Positions 1 through 8,803 of a DNA stretch of 15,101 bases are shown here, in pieces (the stretch's first letter is position 1; each line of letters begins with the position of its first letter). The position numbers and the translations under genes were made by a program. The notes under the pieces were generated by a model. That model was not told where the DNA came from. It did not search any database and was given only the letters and a program-made list of their open reading frames with translations. The stretch is from Echinicola jeungdonensis (GTDB lineage Bacteria; Bacteroidota; Bacteroidia; Cytophagales; Cyclobacteriaceae): NCBI RefSeq assembly GCF_030409905.1, contig NZ_JAUFQT010000012.1, positions 1-15,101 on the forward strand. The letters are read 5' to 3'.

Positions 1-60
1 AGAGGCCTCTTTGGAAATAGACATAATTAACCTTTTAGTGACTTAACTAAAGGTTAATTT
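1..60. other. Unpaired end of the window with imperfect hairpin
   Basis: This is the only stretch with no counterpart in the other arm, because the right arm stops at the window end. It opens with a 10-base perfect palindrome (1-10, AGAGGCCTCT). Positions 25-39 (AATTAACCTTTTAGT) can pair with 46-59 (ACTAAAGGTTAATT) with one bulged T and a six-base loop, giving a stem of about 14 bp. It lies downstream of the transposase gene and may be a terminator or part of the insertion sequence end. No gene is seen. Confidence 0.6.
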
Positions 61-204
61 GTTTTTAGGGTACTTTGAAGTAAAATTCAGAGTACAATTT
101 GTGTAAGGAAAAGTACAATTACTGAATTGAAGGGGTTGATTTTTGGGGTGGTTTTGACAATTGGACACACCTGTCCTGTAATCCTTCTTTCGGCGGTAGT
201 TTTG

Positions 205-1541
205 TCAAGCAGCTTTGTTGATGGGCGGGGATTCCTGTTGGTTTCTTCGTTTGGCAACTGCTACGGCGTTGGCTGCCATAATGCCGAACAGCACGGCCAG
301 CTTTTCCCTTTTATCTCCCTTACTCGTATTTTAACCAGTCCATAGTGGTTTTTATGGTTGCCGAAAGCCCCTTCCATTGCCGTTGCCCTTTGTTTGGAGA
401 CTTCAGCACTCAGAATCTTTTCGGCTTTGTTGTGCGGTTTGGGCCTTTTTTGGGGAAGCGGTGAATATGTCTTTGGAGGTACAATACTTTCTGTTGGCAT
501 TGTGGCATAAATCGGTCGGCACCCAGCGGGAAGTCTGTCCGAAAATCCGGGTATGTTTTACCGTGGATATTTTCAACCGGGTACATTCATTGAAGTTGTT
601 GAAGTCCAGTTTATCGATAAATGATAGCCGCCTGTCTGAAGGATATGGCTTTCATACCGAACTCCACAGGTTTGTTTTCCTTTCCCGGACGATCGGCCGG
701 AGATAAGGTTTATGGAGGGAAACGATGCGGTCCTTAAGTTCGGAGGGAGGATTTTCCAACAAAAACTGCTGCTGGACCAAGACTTTTTTGATGGTCTTCA
801 GACAGGCAAAGTCATTTGGTTTAAGCCCCGCCCCTTGATAAAAGTCTAGGATCTCTTGTAACTGGCCAAGTCCTTTTTCAACAGGAAGACCAGGGATTTT
901 TTCCTTTTGAGGGTTTCCTTAAAGGATTTGCGTCTTTTACGGAAGTAGCCAAGCTGTTTGGCCTTCTGCTCCCTGTATTTGACCGGGCCTTTTTATGCCC
1001 AATTGTTTACATTTTTTGAACAGTTGCTTTTCAAACACCCACTGGCAGCATTCCCAGAGTAGTTTGGGGTCGGTGGGAAACGGACATAACTTTCATAACA
1101 GGTGGCATCCATTAATAAGACGTGGCTGTTGTCCACATCCTGTTTCCAGTGATCCATTAGTACCTCTTGGATCTGTTCCCAGTGGCAATGTTCCTCGATG
1201 TAGGCCCTGATCCGTGTCATAATGGTAAGGTCCCGGATCTGTTGGTCTGCTGCCAATACTTTCCCGCAGAAATACTGAAGGCTCCAGTCGGTATTGAAAC
1301 GCTCTATCAATGGCGGTCTGAGGTATTCAGGTAGGCTTTCAAAAACATCAGGGCAAACATGCCTTGGCACCGAACCACCTTGGGGCACCAGGCCCCTGCA
1401 GCTTTCAGGAACAAGGCTCGAAAGCTTTTCCCATGGCAGGCTGTCATGGATCTGGCCAAGCAAGGAATTCTTGAAAAAGTGATACTTTGGAGAGTATCCG
1501 TCAAAGTCTTTGAAAATAGGGAGCTGTATGGTATCTTTCAT
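205..1541 (-). CDS. IS transposase, DDE type (left-arm copy, frameshifted)
   Basis: This is the mirror of the copy at 13613-14957. The start is the ATG at 1541 (MKDTIQLPIFKDF) and the stop is TGA at 205-207. Reading is correct at the N-terminus, leaves frame around 1400 (just after LSSLVPE), returns near 1315 (LIERFNTDWSLQYFCGKV) and leaves again near 1075 at a run of C before the TDPKLLWE segment. The first catalytic-type Asp (LMDATCYESY) is in frame here, and the rest lies in other frames down to 205. Comparison with the other arm shows that these breaks are arm-specific, so they are best treated as sequence errors. The product would be a DDE recombinase acting on the IS ends. Confidence 0.85.
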
Positions 1542-1569
1542 AGTATTTTTGTCTGCAAACAAAAAATAC

Positions 1570-1618
1570 GAAAAAGAAAACCCCGGAAAAAGCCCTTTTG
1601 GACGATTTTCGGGGTTTT
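1570..1618 (-). terminator. Hairpin with U-tract upstream of the transposase (left arm)
   Basis: On the minus strand an AAAACCCCG-type arm pairs with CGGGGTTTT, followed by a run rich in T. It lies between the putative IS end and the transposase start. Many insertion sequences carry such a hairpin, which limits transcription entering from outside. That role is inferred from family knowledge. Confidence 0.55.
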
Positions 1619-1687
1619 TGAGTTATTTTTCGCAACCCTGTTTATTAAGAGTCAGTGATTTAGCTAATTAACAAGAAGCCCTATAGA

Positions 1688-1722
1688 AAAGGTGTTTGTG
1701 CGGACACAAACCACCTTTTTTT
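1688..1722 (+). terminator. Strong hairpin terminator (left arm)
   Basis: AAGGTG-TTTGTG pairs with CACAAACCACCTT around the loop CGGA, followed by seven T. One G of the stem is missing here but present in the mirror copy, so this arm carries an error. The T-tract favours transcripts running left to right, but the A-rich side lets it work both ways. Confidence 0.7.
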
Positions 1723-1724
1723 AC

Positions 1725-1859
1725 TTATTCCAAAGTCAAAATACAGCCGGAATATTTTTCATTTCCATTGAATATTTCACCTTGGAATATGCAGCCTTCC
1801 TTCCTGTAAATAAGATATTCGATTCCATTTTGGTCACCGTAATCTATAAGAAAAGAGTA
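1725..1859 (-). pseudogene. Short orphan coding remnant (left-arm copy)
   Basis: This is an open stretch of 45 codons with no ATG, bounded by in-frame stops. It is the mirror of 13293-13427, where the translation is described. The two arms agree across it, so it is not a base-calling artefact. Confidence 0.3.
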
Positions 1860-1870
1860 TTATGGAATAC

Positions 1871-2397
1871 CTAATCCATGGATTCAGGATTGTATTCCAA
1901 ATCGTAATCGATCATGGTGGAATCCTCCTCAAGCATGGATGGAACCTCATCCCTTCCAATAACTTCTCTGCGTTCCAGCTCAATTATTACGTCCATTTGC
2001 TGGGAAAAGGAGGCATCCTCCTCTCGAAGCCTGTTAAATTCTTCAAGGAGTTCTTCATCACTAAAAGATTCATACCTTTTGATTCTTTCCTCTTGATTTT
2101 TTGTTTTTTCTCTGCCATCAAAGCTTCTTCTCTTTTTTCTAATCGGCTTTCACCGGATTTAATGAATTTGGTACCTTTTTCAGAGCCATAAAAAAGGCGC
2201 ATCTTCCACCAGGATTTCCTCCTGTGTCCCATCAATATGAACCACGGTAAGGGTGTCAAATTTTTCCATGGAATATTCATCCCGGATTCTTTGTCCAAGA
2301 CTTTTTCCTCTTGATATTCAAACTGATCCTCATTTGATGACGAGCATGCCACCAAAATGATAAGAGATATAATTATTAATATGTTCCTAGTATTCAT
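1871..2397 (-). CDS. Small charged lipoprotein (left-arm copy, frameshifted)
   Basis: This is the mirror of 12757-13281. The N-terminus is intact here and damaged there. From ATG 2397 it reads MNTRNILIIISLIILVACSS, a hydrophobic signal peptide ending in a lipobox (LVAC) with the Cys to be lipidated, followed by an acidic stretch (NEDQFEYQEEKVLDKESG). Frame is lost near 2280, where the other arm has GGGG and this one GGG, and again near 2200. An in-frame ATG two codons upstream (2403) is also possible. The product is presumably anchored in the outer or inner membrane facing the periplasm. No function is recognised. Confidence 0.75.
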
Positions 2398-2911
2398 AAT
2401 CATAAGGTTTGGTTACTGATTTAATTAAAATGGATTCAGTATATTTTCTTATCTGGTTGTCGATCCACATTTGGAATACCTCCTTAGCTCCATTTTGTTT
2501 AAAATGGATCATGGGTATTTTCCTGTTTTCAGGGGCAATCGGGAGTTCCTGATAAATAAAATCATCATCAAACCCAGCATTGGCGGCATCCTTTCTGGTA
2601 TTGGCAAAAAATACGCGCTTAGGTCTTGCCCAATAAATGGCTCCCAGGCACATAGGGCAAGGTTCACAGGAGGAATAAACCTCACAGTCTTCAAGCTGAA
2701 AATGTCCAAGTGATTTGCAGGCATCCCGGATGGCCATGATCTCCGCATGAGCAGTTGGGTCATTGGTACTTAGGACACTATTGTTTCCTTTTCCAATGAC
2801 GACCCCCTCTTTTACAACAATACAGCCAAACGGGCCTCCCTTTCCGGAACTCATTCCTTCTTTTGCCAGGGAAATTGCCATTTCCATAAAGGTTCGTTGC
2901 TGTTCAGTCAT
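2387..2911 (-). CDS. guaD: Guanine deaminase, GuaD/CDA fold (left-arm copy, intact)
   Basis: Hydrolytic deamination of guanine to xanthine in the cytosol, for purine salvage or nitrogen release, is the known role of the closest family (Bacillus-type GuaD, about 156 residues). This copy is open from ATG 2911 and shows the whole cytidine-deaminase-like domain: a GGPFGCIVV core strand near residues 25-33, NDPTAHAEIMAIR with zinc ligand His55 and proton-shuttle Glu57, and SCEPCPMCLGAIYWARPK with zinc ligands Cys85 and Cys88. The GuaD-specific segment AGFDDDFIYQEL follows. TadA and other nucleoside deaminases share the zinc motifs, but the IYWARP and FDDxFIY stretches favour GuaD. Here the C-terminus runs on to ...TKPYDYEY and overlaps the next gene. 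The other arm gives a shorter end, so the last 20 or so codons are uncertain. Confidence 0.88.
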   Translation of the reverse strand: MTEQQRTFMEMAISLAKEGMSSGKGGPFGCIVVKEGVVIGKGNNSVLSTNDPTAHAEIMAIRDACKSLGHFQLEDCEVYSSCEPCPMCLGAIYWARPKRVFFANTRKDAANAGFDDDFIYQELPIAPENRKIPMIHFKQNGAKEVFQMWIDNQIRKYTESILIKSVTKPYDYEY

Positions 2912-3112
2912 TTGCTTATAATCGGTTTGTTTCCATAATATTAAAAGCCTTTCAAAAGCAATTCAAAACCTCAGGCTTCCTTTATGAAAATAACCATATG
3001 ATGGTAAAATGAAAAAATAAAAAGAGATAAATATCCGCAGAATTAAAAGATTTTAGGAGCTAAAGGAATTAAATCGCCTTTTTCTGAAAATTCAAAGCAA
3101 ATGGATAAGTTG

Positions 3113-3573
3113 TTAGTTTTGCAAGTCTATGTTAAAAATTTAAAGTCCTTGGAAAAAAGCATTTATAGGCATTGCAAGCTTGATAGTATAATTCTCCTGG
3201 GATTTTAAAAGTCCCCTTTTGGGCTTTTTTACCAAAAATTTCACAGTGAATTGATTAGAAAATACTTGCAAAGGCTGATCTTCTCCAATCATTTGAAAGT
3301 TTTTGGGGCAGAAAACTGAGCAGAGTCAATTTGAAAAGATGCTGGCCATTCTATGGTAATCCGGGTTGGAATAAAATTGGGGTCATTCACTTCATCTGCC
3401 TGAATGTGCATTCCATTTTGAATGGCAAAAAACCAACTCTAGCTGTGATTATTTTCTTTTAAGGTAATTTGCTCATTAATCAGTTTTACCCAGTGTTTTT
3501 CTTGTCCATTTGCTGGAAGGGTGATCCCAATCAGTAGGAGTATCCCAATACTAATTTTCAGACAATAGCTCAT
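3113..3573 (-). CDS. Small exported DsbD-alpha-like protein (left-arm copy, frameshifted)
   Basis: This is the mirror of 11581-12038, described there. Here the ATG at 3573 opens an intact signal peptide and the segment ending LINEQITLKENN. A missing A near 3450 then breaks the frame before the QLELVFAIQNGMHIQADE segment. The C-terminal Cys motif (YYQACNAYKC) is present on the minus strand near 3165-3200. At the very end a longer T run gives a stop a few codons early compared with the other arm. Confidence 0.72.
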
Positions 3574-4103
3574 CAAGTTTAGCTTTAAGCCCCAAAAGTT
3601 TTGCGTCAAAATTCTTAGAATCCAGCAAGGACATATATTGGATATTTCCCTCCAGATCAACTAATATATTGGAGGCAAGCATTACTTCATCCCGGGCCAA
3701 GTCGGGCAATACGTCCTCAGGGGCAAAACTTGCCGCCACAGTCCCATCTTCATCCAATATTACCGGAAGCTAAAATTGAAACGGTCTTGCAGTTTTTCTT
3801 TTACCAGGGAAGCAGGTTCTTTCACATCGATAATGAGGACTTTGACATTTTTATTTCTGTAATTCTGGGCTAGCTCTTCAAGATAGGGAGCTTCGGCATT
3901 GCAAAACGGACACCAGGTAGTAGCAATATGGATGACCAAATAGCCGCCTTTGAAATCTTCAGAGGAAATAGTATTGCCTTCCAGATCCACTAATGTGAAA
4001 TCCGGAAGTTCCATTCCCTTGGAGTCCATTGATTCGGTCTGGCCTTGTGCCCATAAAGGCAGACTAATCAAATAAAGGACTAATATGGATATTTATAATT
4101 CAT
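3551..4103 (-). CDS. TlpA-like periplasmic thioredoxin (left-arm copy)
   Basis: This is the mirror of 11050-11603. The active site is intact here: IATTWCPFCNAEAPYLEELA with the CPFC redox pair (Cys65 and Cys68 in the reconstructed protein). Two arm-specific one-base deletions break it: a missing A near 4093 inside the signal peptide, and a missing C near 3769 that replaces the FSFPVILDEDG junction. Downstream the frame is open again to TAG at 3551. The start of the DsbD-like gene overlaps this stop. Combined with the right arm it gives a complete protein of about 184 residues. Confidence 0.85.
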
Positions 4104-4413
4104 TGATGTATAGCGTTTTATGTCTGTAAATATAATCAATATTTAAATGATTTTTCTGGATTTCAATGATCTTCAAACCGGAAAAACCTGTTGAAATAAT
4201 GAATAGAGAAATTTATTAGGAGATCAAGTTAAATTTCTTTTGAACCGATATAATGATAATAATATTTTATTCTATAAAACATTGAAATACAGTTATTTAA
4301 ACTTTGTTTTATTTGATTAGGGGGTAAAAGAATTAATTTGATAATACTTAAAAACCTGCTGGTATTAAAAAATTCGTATCCATATTTTCATTAAAAATTA
4401 ACCCAAAACAACC
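4104..4413. other. Divergent AT-rich intergenic region (left arm)
   Basis: About 310 bases between the divergently transcribed thioredoxin and lipoprotein genes. It is very AT-rich. It contains the promoter for the lipoprotein (entry at 4312-4340) and presumably one for the thioredoxin operon, for which I found no convincing match. No reading frame is seen. Confidence 0.6.
4312..4340 (+). promoter_or_regulatory. Bacteroidota-type promoter (left-arm copy, one base short)
   Basis: TTTG (4312-4315) and TAATTTG (4334-4340) are separated by 18 bases here. The mirror copy has one more G in the spacer and one more T in the -7 box and fits the consensus exactly, so this copy carries two homopolymer deletions. 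Confidence 0.5.
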
Positions 4414-5117
4414 ATGAAAGGCTTAGTTATTTTCCTAACAGCTTCAATTTCGCTGTTTATTTTGGCTTGTTCTGAGATTGAAGAAGAAGCAGCGTATGTG
4501 GGTGTTCCCAAAATTCTTTGGGTTCTTATGAATAGGGGAATTTGGCTGATGAATGGGCTCGTAAAGGTGGTACCCAAAACAGTCAACCAGTTTTTGCCTT
4601 TTCTGATCCAAGTAGCCCTGTGGAAGGGTCTTCAGCCGGTCTAATAAGGGGCCAAAGGGAATTTCAATGAGTTTGCATGCAGAGGAACTTATAGCGGGGA
4701 ATGCTTATACCATCTGGTTTGTAATATTCAATGCCCTGAAAATTGTGCCACCAGTCCATGCGGTGAACCAGACATTTTTAATCCTGAAACCATGACAGAT
4801 GTTTCCTTGGAGGAGGAAATATCGCAGGAAATTCCTCTATAACCATAAGTGGCCATAAAAAAGTAGGAGACTTGTCTGGATCTGCTATGCCTTTTTTTAA
4901 TGACTTGTTGGGATTAGATATTCCGATATTCGGCTTAATAGACCCTTGGGTGCAGAAGTGCATTGGTGCTTCGAAGTCATGGTCCAAAAGTACCTGCTAA
5001 TATGCCGGATTTAATCAATTCATTTGATGGAGGATGTACCACTTTTCTCGATGCTGGTCAGGTTACTGATGACCCTGGAGAATGTGCCGATTCCCATTTC
5101 GCTATTTTCAACCTTAA
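4414..5117 (+). CDS. Secreted lipoprotein, conserved uncharacterised family (left-arm copy, frameshifted)
   Basis: This is the mirror of the minus-strand copy 10030-10738, described there. ATG 4414 starts a clear lipoprotein signal (MKGLVIFLTASISLFILACS). After AAYVGVPKI a missing T near 4515 shifts frame. Further single-base errors occur near 4699 (extra A), 4734 (missing C), 4809 (missing T), 4950-4966 (missing G and T) and 5108 (missing T). Near 4540 this arm has GGGG where the other has GGG. With four G the reading GNLADEWARKGGTQ follows directly after an in-frame TAG that both arms share. Confidence 0.75.
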
Positions 5118-5135
5118 AAAACATTTTGTCTTAAG

Positions 5136-5162
5136 GGCGGGCAAAAAAGCTCGCCTTTTTTT
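5136..5162 (+). terminator. Rho-independent terminator of the lipoprotein gene (left arm)
   Basis: GGCGGGC pairs with GCTCGCC (one G-U pair) around a loop of six A, followed by seven T. It begins about 20 bases after the TAA of the lipoprotein gene and suits it in position and orientation. Confidence 0.85.
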
Positions 5163-5280
5163 ACCCATTTCAAATTGAAAAAAGTGGTTTCTATTTCTAA
5201 TACTGATTGAATTCCCTATTTCTTCAAAAGTGTGAAATTATTCACCTTAAGTAGGGGCTAATATGAGGTAGAAGATACCG

Positions 5281-5600
5281 GCGGTGTATTTGATAGGGAT
5301 TATTCCATCTTTTCCTGAAGCGTTAGAAAAAATAACAGGGTTATCTGAACTTTGGTTATTCATGGAAGCCTAATGTGAATCGCTTTCAGAATTCTACCTT
5401 AGCTAGGTAATCAAAGAGAATTATTGTGTACACTCAGTTGACAGATGAATTGATGTCCAATTATCAAATGTAATTTTTAATAACAGTAAATCTATAAAAT
5501 TCGATTCGGCAATTACCAACTGAAGTTTTCTTGTGACCAATTTTATCTCACTAACTTGATTAAGTTGAGTAATAAAGAAAATCATAATCCCAAGATCAGC
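5281..5600 (+). pseudogene. Possible leucine-rich-repeat remnant (left-arm copy)
   Basis: No intact gene lies between the lipoprotein terminator and the PPTase, but forward-frame fragments look like leucine-rich repeats. Positions 5305-5361 read PSFPEALEKITGLSELWLF, 5377-5400 read ESLSEFYL, and 5495-5580, allowing frame changes, give NSIRQLPTEVF then LTNFISLT and LSN. The NxIxxLP and LxxLxxLxL spacing is typical of LRR units. Stops and frame changes are shared with the other arm, so this looks like a decayed gene rather than bad sequence. The call rests on motif resemblance only. Confidence 0.38.
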
Positions 5601-5609
5601 TTATAAGGA

Positions 5610-6340
5610 TTAATGATAAAATGAGAGGTCACCTAAATCTCCATCAGTAGCAACAGCTGCTGGATATTCTTTCCCGGTGTAATGATCTCGTGCATACCAA
5701 TTTGAATTTTACAATCCCCAATTTAAGATATGGATTAGTGAAGGTGATTTTCCACTAATTGAGGATACATACAATGGCTCCATTGGAAAAGAAAGCCCTT
5801 TCCAAAAGCTTTAAGTAAAGCTTCCTTTCTTGTCTAAAATTGAATAAATATTTCCGGTCTTTTTCCTGAGTAATTCCTTTATTAACCTGATTTCCCTCTT
5901 AAAAAAAAATACGGATAAAATGATCATAAGAAACATCATGTCGAATTTGCTCAATTTCGATCCTAACATTCCGATTTTTAGAAAAATCTAAAAGGGCTTT
6001 GTTGCTGGAATGTGATAGATCGAAATTGATGTTTTCCCAACCAATTTTGGTCTTAATTGGGGTTTCCCATATTTAATAATCAAATTGAATTTGATCGGGT
6101 TTTATCTCTATATAAAAGCCCAAGATTTGACGTAACAATCCACGTGCAGCAATTGATTGGATTTATTTTTTTCAAAATGAAGCCTTCCAACCTTTTCAAG
6201 CTCCTCAATAGAAAGTATTGATGTTAAATATTTTCTTTGCCTTCACCTAAATCAAGGGAGAATCGCCAAATATGAACCGTGCCTTTAGGGGGTGACATAA
6301 TTGGAATCGAATGTTGTCAATGAACTAGATGTTTGGTCAT
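5610..6340 (-). pseudogene. 4'-phosphopantetheinyl transferase, disrupted (left-arm copy)
   Basis: This is the mirror of 8800-9537, where the domains are described. The ATG (6338-6340) overlaps the P450 stop (6337-6339). This arm has one extra C near 6293 that breaks the VTPKGTVHIWRF segment, but it correctly reads LSIEELEKVGRLHFEK where the right arm has an extra T. The frameshift before KYGKPQL, the TAG in place of the conserved Trp before TRKEA, and the TAA after LKWGL are identical in both arms. Confidence 0.7.
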
Positions 6341-7570
6341 ATTTTACTTTCTTTTTCTAGTTGCATCAGTATCCCATTTTTGGGTCTGAGGTTTAATAAT
6401 TGGGCCATTTCCACCACTTGATCCGGCACCAATTTTAGCCGCCAAAATTGAGAGATTGAAGCGATAACCATAACCCCCTCTAACCAGGCATAATGCTGAC
6501 CAATACATGAACGTGGACCTTCACTGAATGGAAAATACTCATATTTTGATTTTTGTCGATTAGTGGAAGGTGCCCAAGATTGAGGATTGAACTTCATGGG
6601 GTCTTTATGAAACCTTGAATCGTGATGTATCAGGTAAGGGCTCATCAAGACAATGGTTCCCTTAGGAATGAAATAATCGCCGATTGTTAAATTTGAACGG
6701 GCTTCTCGGACGATAACATAAATAGGGGGGTATAACCGCATTGCTTCTGTGAAAACCATTTGGTAAATTTCAACTTTGGATAATCATCCAAAGTAGGTTG
6801 CCGACCTTGTAATACTTGGTCGACTTCTTCATGTAATTCTTCCTCAGCTAGTGGATTTTGCGAAAGGAGGTACCAGGTCCAGGTAAGAGCAAGGAAGTAG
6901 TGTCAAATGCGGTGAGTAATAGAGTAAGGGCTTCATCCCGGATTTCCTCATTGCTGATCCCACGATCTTTTTTATTTGTTTCTTGGGCTAAAAGTAGCAG
7001 GGAAAGTAAATCACCTTTGTCTAATTTAGTTTTCCGGCGCTCTTCAATAATTTTATAAATGATTTATCCAATCGACTTTTTGCTTTAAAAAATCTAATAG
7101 AGCCTGGAAGAGGAAGCTTAAGCAAATATTCCGCAAATGGAAGGGTTACCCTTCCAAAAATATCCATTATAGATTCAAATTCCTGATTAATTTCTGCAGC
7201 TTCTTCTTCTAAATCAACACCAAACATGGTCTTTCCAGCAATTCCGGTACTCATTCTGACCATTTCTTTAAAAATATCCACCGATGTCCCATTTTTCCAG
7301 CCGTTCATTAACCTTGAGGCAAATTCTGACATGACAGGGAATAAATGTCCATCATTTTCCGGTGAAATGCCGGTTGCATTATTCGCGAATGGTGCTTATG
7401 AAAATCCCCTTCACTAGTAAGCAATCCCTCTCCTAATAGTTCTTTTGCCATTTTTAGGGGCCTACCTTGACGAAATTATCCTGTTGTGTGGAAAGCACTT
7501 CTTTGATAAAGTCCGGGTGATTTAACAGTAAAATTCGAAGATGTCCTATTTTAAATTGAGCAATATCTCC
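6337..7570 (-). CDS. Cytochrome P450, N-terminally cut at the palindrome centre (left-arm copy)
   Basis: This haem-thiolate monooxygenase runs from the centre towards the left on the minus strand, starting in GDIAQFKIG (GGA at 7570-7568). This copy is intact from 6759 to 6337: EAMRLYPP (the ExxR motif of helix K), the SRFHKDPMKFNPQSW region, then the haem loop FSEGPRSCIG with the Cys ligand. Errors unique to this arm lie near 6760 (missing A), 7063 (missing A), 7337 (missing C), 7370 (substitution) and 7468 (missing A). It reads SIRFFKAKSRLDK correctly where the right arm does not. The end LEKESKI then TGA is the more plausible C-terminus. About 411 codons are present of a usual 440-460. Confidence 0.88.
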
Positions 7571-7574
7571 ATAT
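7563..7574. other. Palindrome centre: native ATAT-CTCC-ATAT turn point
   Basis: ATAT (7563-7566) and ATAT (7571-7574) flank the unpaired CTCC (7567-7570). On the minus strand the 12 bases read ATATGGAGATAT, which in the P450 frame supplies Tyr-Gly-Asp-Ile, a motif highly conserved near the P450 N-terminus. The genuine gene would therefore be expected to carry this small inverted repeat, and a strand whose 3' end folded there could prime copying of itself. The sequence beyond the Tyr codon is only the mirror of what precedes it. Confidence 0.8.
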
Positions 7575-8803
7575 TGCTCAATTTAAAATAGGACATCTTC
7601 GAATTTTACTGTTAAATCACCCGGACTTTATCAAAGAAGTGCTTTCCACACAACAGGATAATTTCGTCAAAGGTAGGCCCCTAAAAATGGCAAAAGAACT
7701 ATTAGGAGAGGGATTGCTTACTAGTGAAGGGGATTTTCATAAGCACCATTCGCGAATAATGCAAACGGCATTTCACCGGAAAATGATGGACATTTATTCC
7801 CCTGTCATGTCAGAATTTGCCTCAAGGTTAATGAACGGCTGGAAAAATGGGACATCGGTGGATATTTTAAAGAAATGGTCAGAATGAGTACCGGAATTGC
7901 TGGAAAGACCATGTTTGGTGTTGATTTAGAAGAAGAAGCTGCAGAAATTAATCAGGAATTTGAATCTATAATGGATATTTTTGGAAGGGTAACCCTTCCA
8001 TTTGCGGAATATTTGCTTAAGCTTCCTCTTCCAGGCTCTATTAGATTTTTAAAGCAAAAAGTCGATTGGATAAAATCATTTATAAAATTATTGAAGAGCG
8101 CCGGAAAACTAAATTAGACAAAGGTGATTTACTTTCCCTGCTACTTTTAGCCCAAGAAACAAATAAAAAAGATCGTGGGATCAGCAATGAGGAAATCCGG
8201 GATGAAGCCCTTACTCTATTACTCACCGCATTTGACACTACTTCCCTTGCTCTTACCTGGACCTGGTACCTCCTTTCGCAAAATCCACTAGCTGAGGAAG
8301 AATTACATGAAGAAGTCGACCAAGTATTACAAGGTCGGCAACCTACTTTGGATGATTATCCAAAGTTGAAATTTACCAAAATGGTTTTCACAGAAGCAAT
8401 GCGGTTATACCCCCCTATTTATGTTATCGTCCGAGAAGCCCGTTCAAATTTAACAATCGGCGATTATTTCATTCTAAGGGAACCATTGTCTTGATGAGCC
8501 CTTACCTGATACATCACGATTCAAGGTTTCATAAAGACCCCATGAAGTTCAATCCTCAATCTTGGGCACCTTCCACTAATCGACAAAAATCAAAATATGA
8601 GTATTTTCCATTCAGTGAAGGTCCACGTTCATGTATTGGTCAGCATTATGCCTGGTTAGAGGGGGTTATGGTTATCGCTTCAATCTCTCAATTTTGGCGG
8701 CTAAAATTGGTGCCGGATCAAGTGGTGGAAATGGCCCAATTATTAAACCTCAGACCCAAAAATGGGATACTGATGCAACTAGAAAAAAGAAAGTAAAATA
8801 TGA
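7571..8803 (+). CDS. Cytochrome P450, N-terminally cut at the palindrome centre (right-arm copy)
   Basis: Reconstructed from both arms, the protein shows in order: (Y)GDIAQFKIGHLRILLLNHPDF near the N-terminus; FHKHHSRIMQTAFHRKMM, the helix C haem-propionate region; TAFDTTSLALTWTWYLL, the helix I oxygen-activation motif, with Asp-Thr in place of the commoner Glu/Asp-Thr context; EAMRLYPP, the ExxR motif; and FSEGPRSCIG, the Cys-ligand loop. It is a soluble bacterial class P450 that hydroxylates an unknown substrate with electrons from a separate redox partner, which is not encoded here. Arm-specific errors occur near 7868 (missing T), 8050 (missing T), 8475 (missing C) and 8779 (extra A). The true stop is TGA 8801-8803, overlapping the PPTase ATG. 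About 40 N-terminal residues and the promoter lie beyond the turn and are absent. Confidence 0.88.

Larger units (their letters stand above)
32..1664 (-). mobile_element. Candidate insertion sequence around the left-arm transposase
   Basis: The transposase gene is bracketed by the 8-base direct repeat TAATTAAC at 24-31 and 1665-1672, which could be a target-site duplication. Just inside are loosely similar inverted ends: AGTGACTTAACTAAAGGTT (about 38-54 going inward) against the reverse complement of about 1634-1658, which reads ACTGACTCTTAATAAACAGGG. The match needs gaps, and the direct repeat is low-complexity AT sequence, so the boundaries are tentative. The implied length of about 1.63 kb suits a single-gene IS with a transposase of about 450 residues. 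Confidence 0.35.
1542..1870. other. Gap between transposase and lipoprotein genes (left arm)
   Basis: About 330 bases with no full gene. It holds the hairpin upstream of the transposase (1570-1618), a possible IS boundary (1634-1672), a strong terminator hairpin (1688-1722) and a 45-codon open stretch (1725-1859, minus strand). These are listed separately. Confidence 0.6.
61..7566. repeat. Left arm of a 7.5-kb inverted repeat
   Basis: Read on the minus strand, this arm reproduces 7571-15101 base for base apart from scattered small indels and a few substitutions. The pairing starts at 7566/7571 and was followed through every gene out to 61/15101. The coordinate sum drifts from 15137 at the centre to about 15162 at the outer end, so the left arm is about 26 bases shorter. 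Most differences are single bases in A, T, G or C runs. Such differences fit two independent error-prone passes over the same molecule rather than evolved duplicates. The identity figure was not computed. Confidence 0.98.

Noticed and set aside
1995..2290. Long open frames opposite the second lipoprotein gene (and their mirrors near 12961-13290)
   Set aside because: They are antisense shadows, rich in Ser and low-complexity, with no recognisable domain. The sense strand has a signal peptide and coherent protein.
7540..7600. Hairpin telomere or replication origin at the palindrome centre
   Set aside because: The centre lies inside a conserved P450 motif and shows no origin-type repeats. The arms carry read-error-like differences, so a fold-back chimera explains it better.
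6337..8803. Two divergent, head-to-head P450 genes sharing a tiny promoter region
   Set aside because: Both copies lack the same N-terminus, meet at a 4-base spacer inside the coding sequence, and are identical apart from indels. This is one gene mirrored, not a divergent pair.
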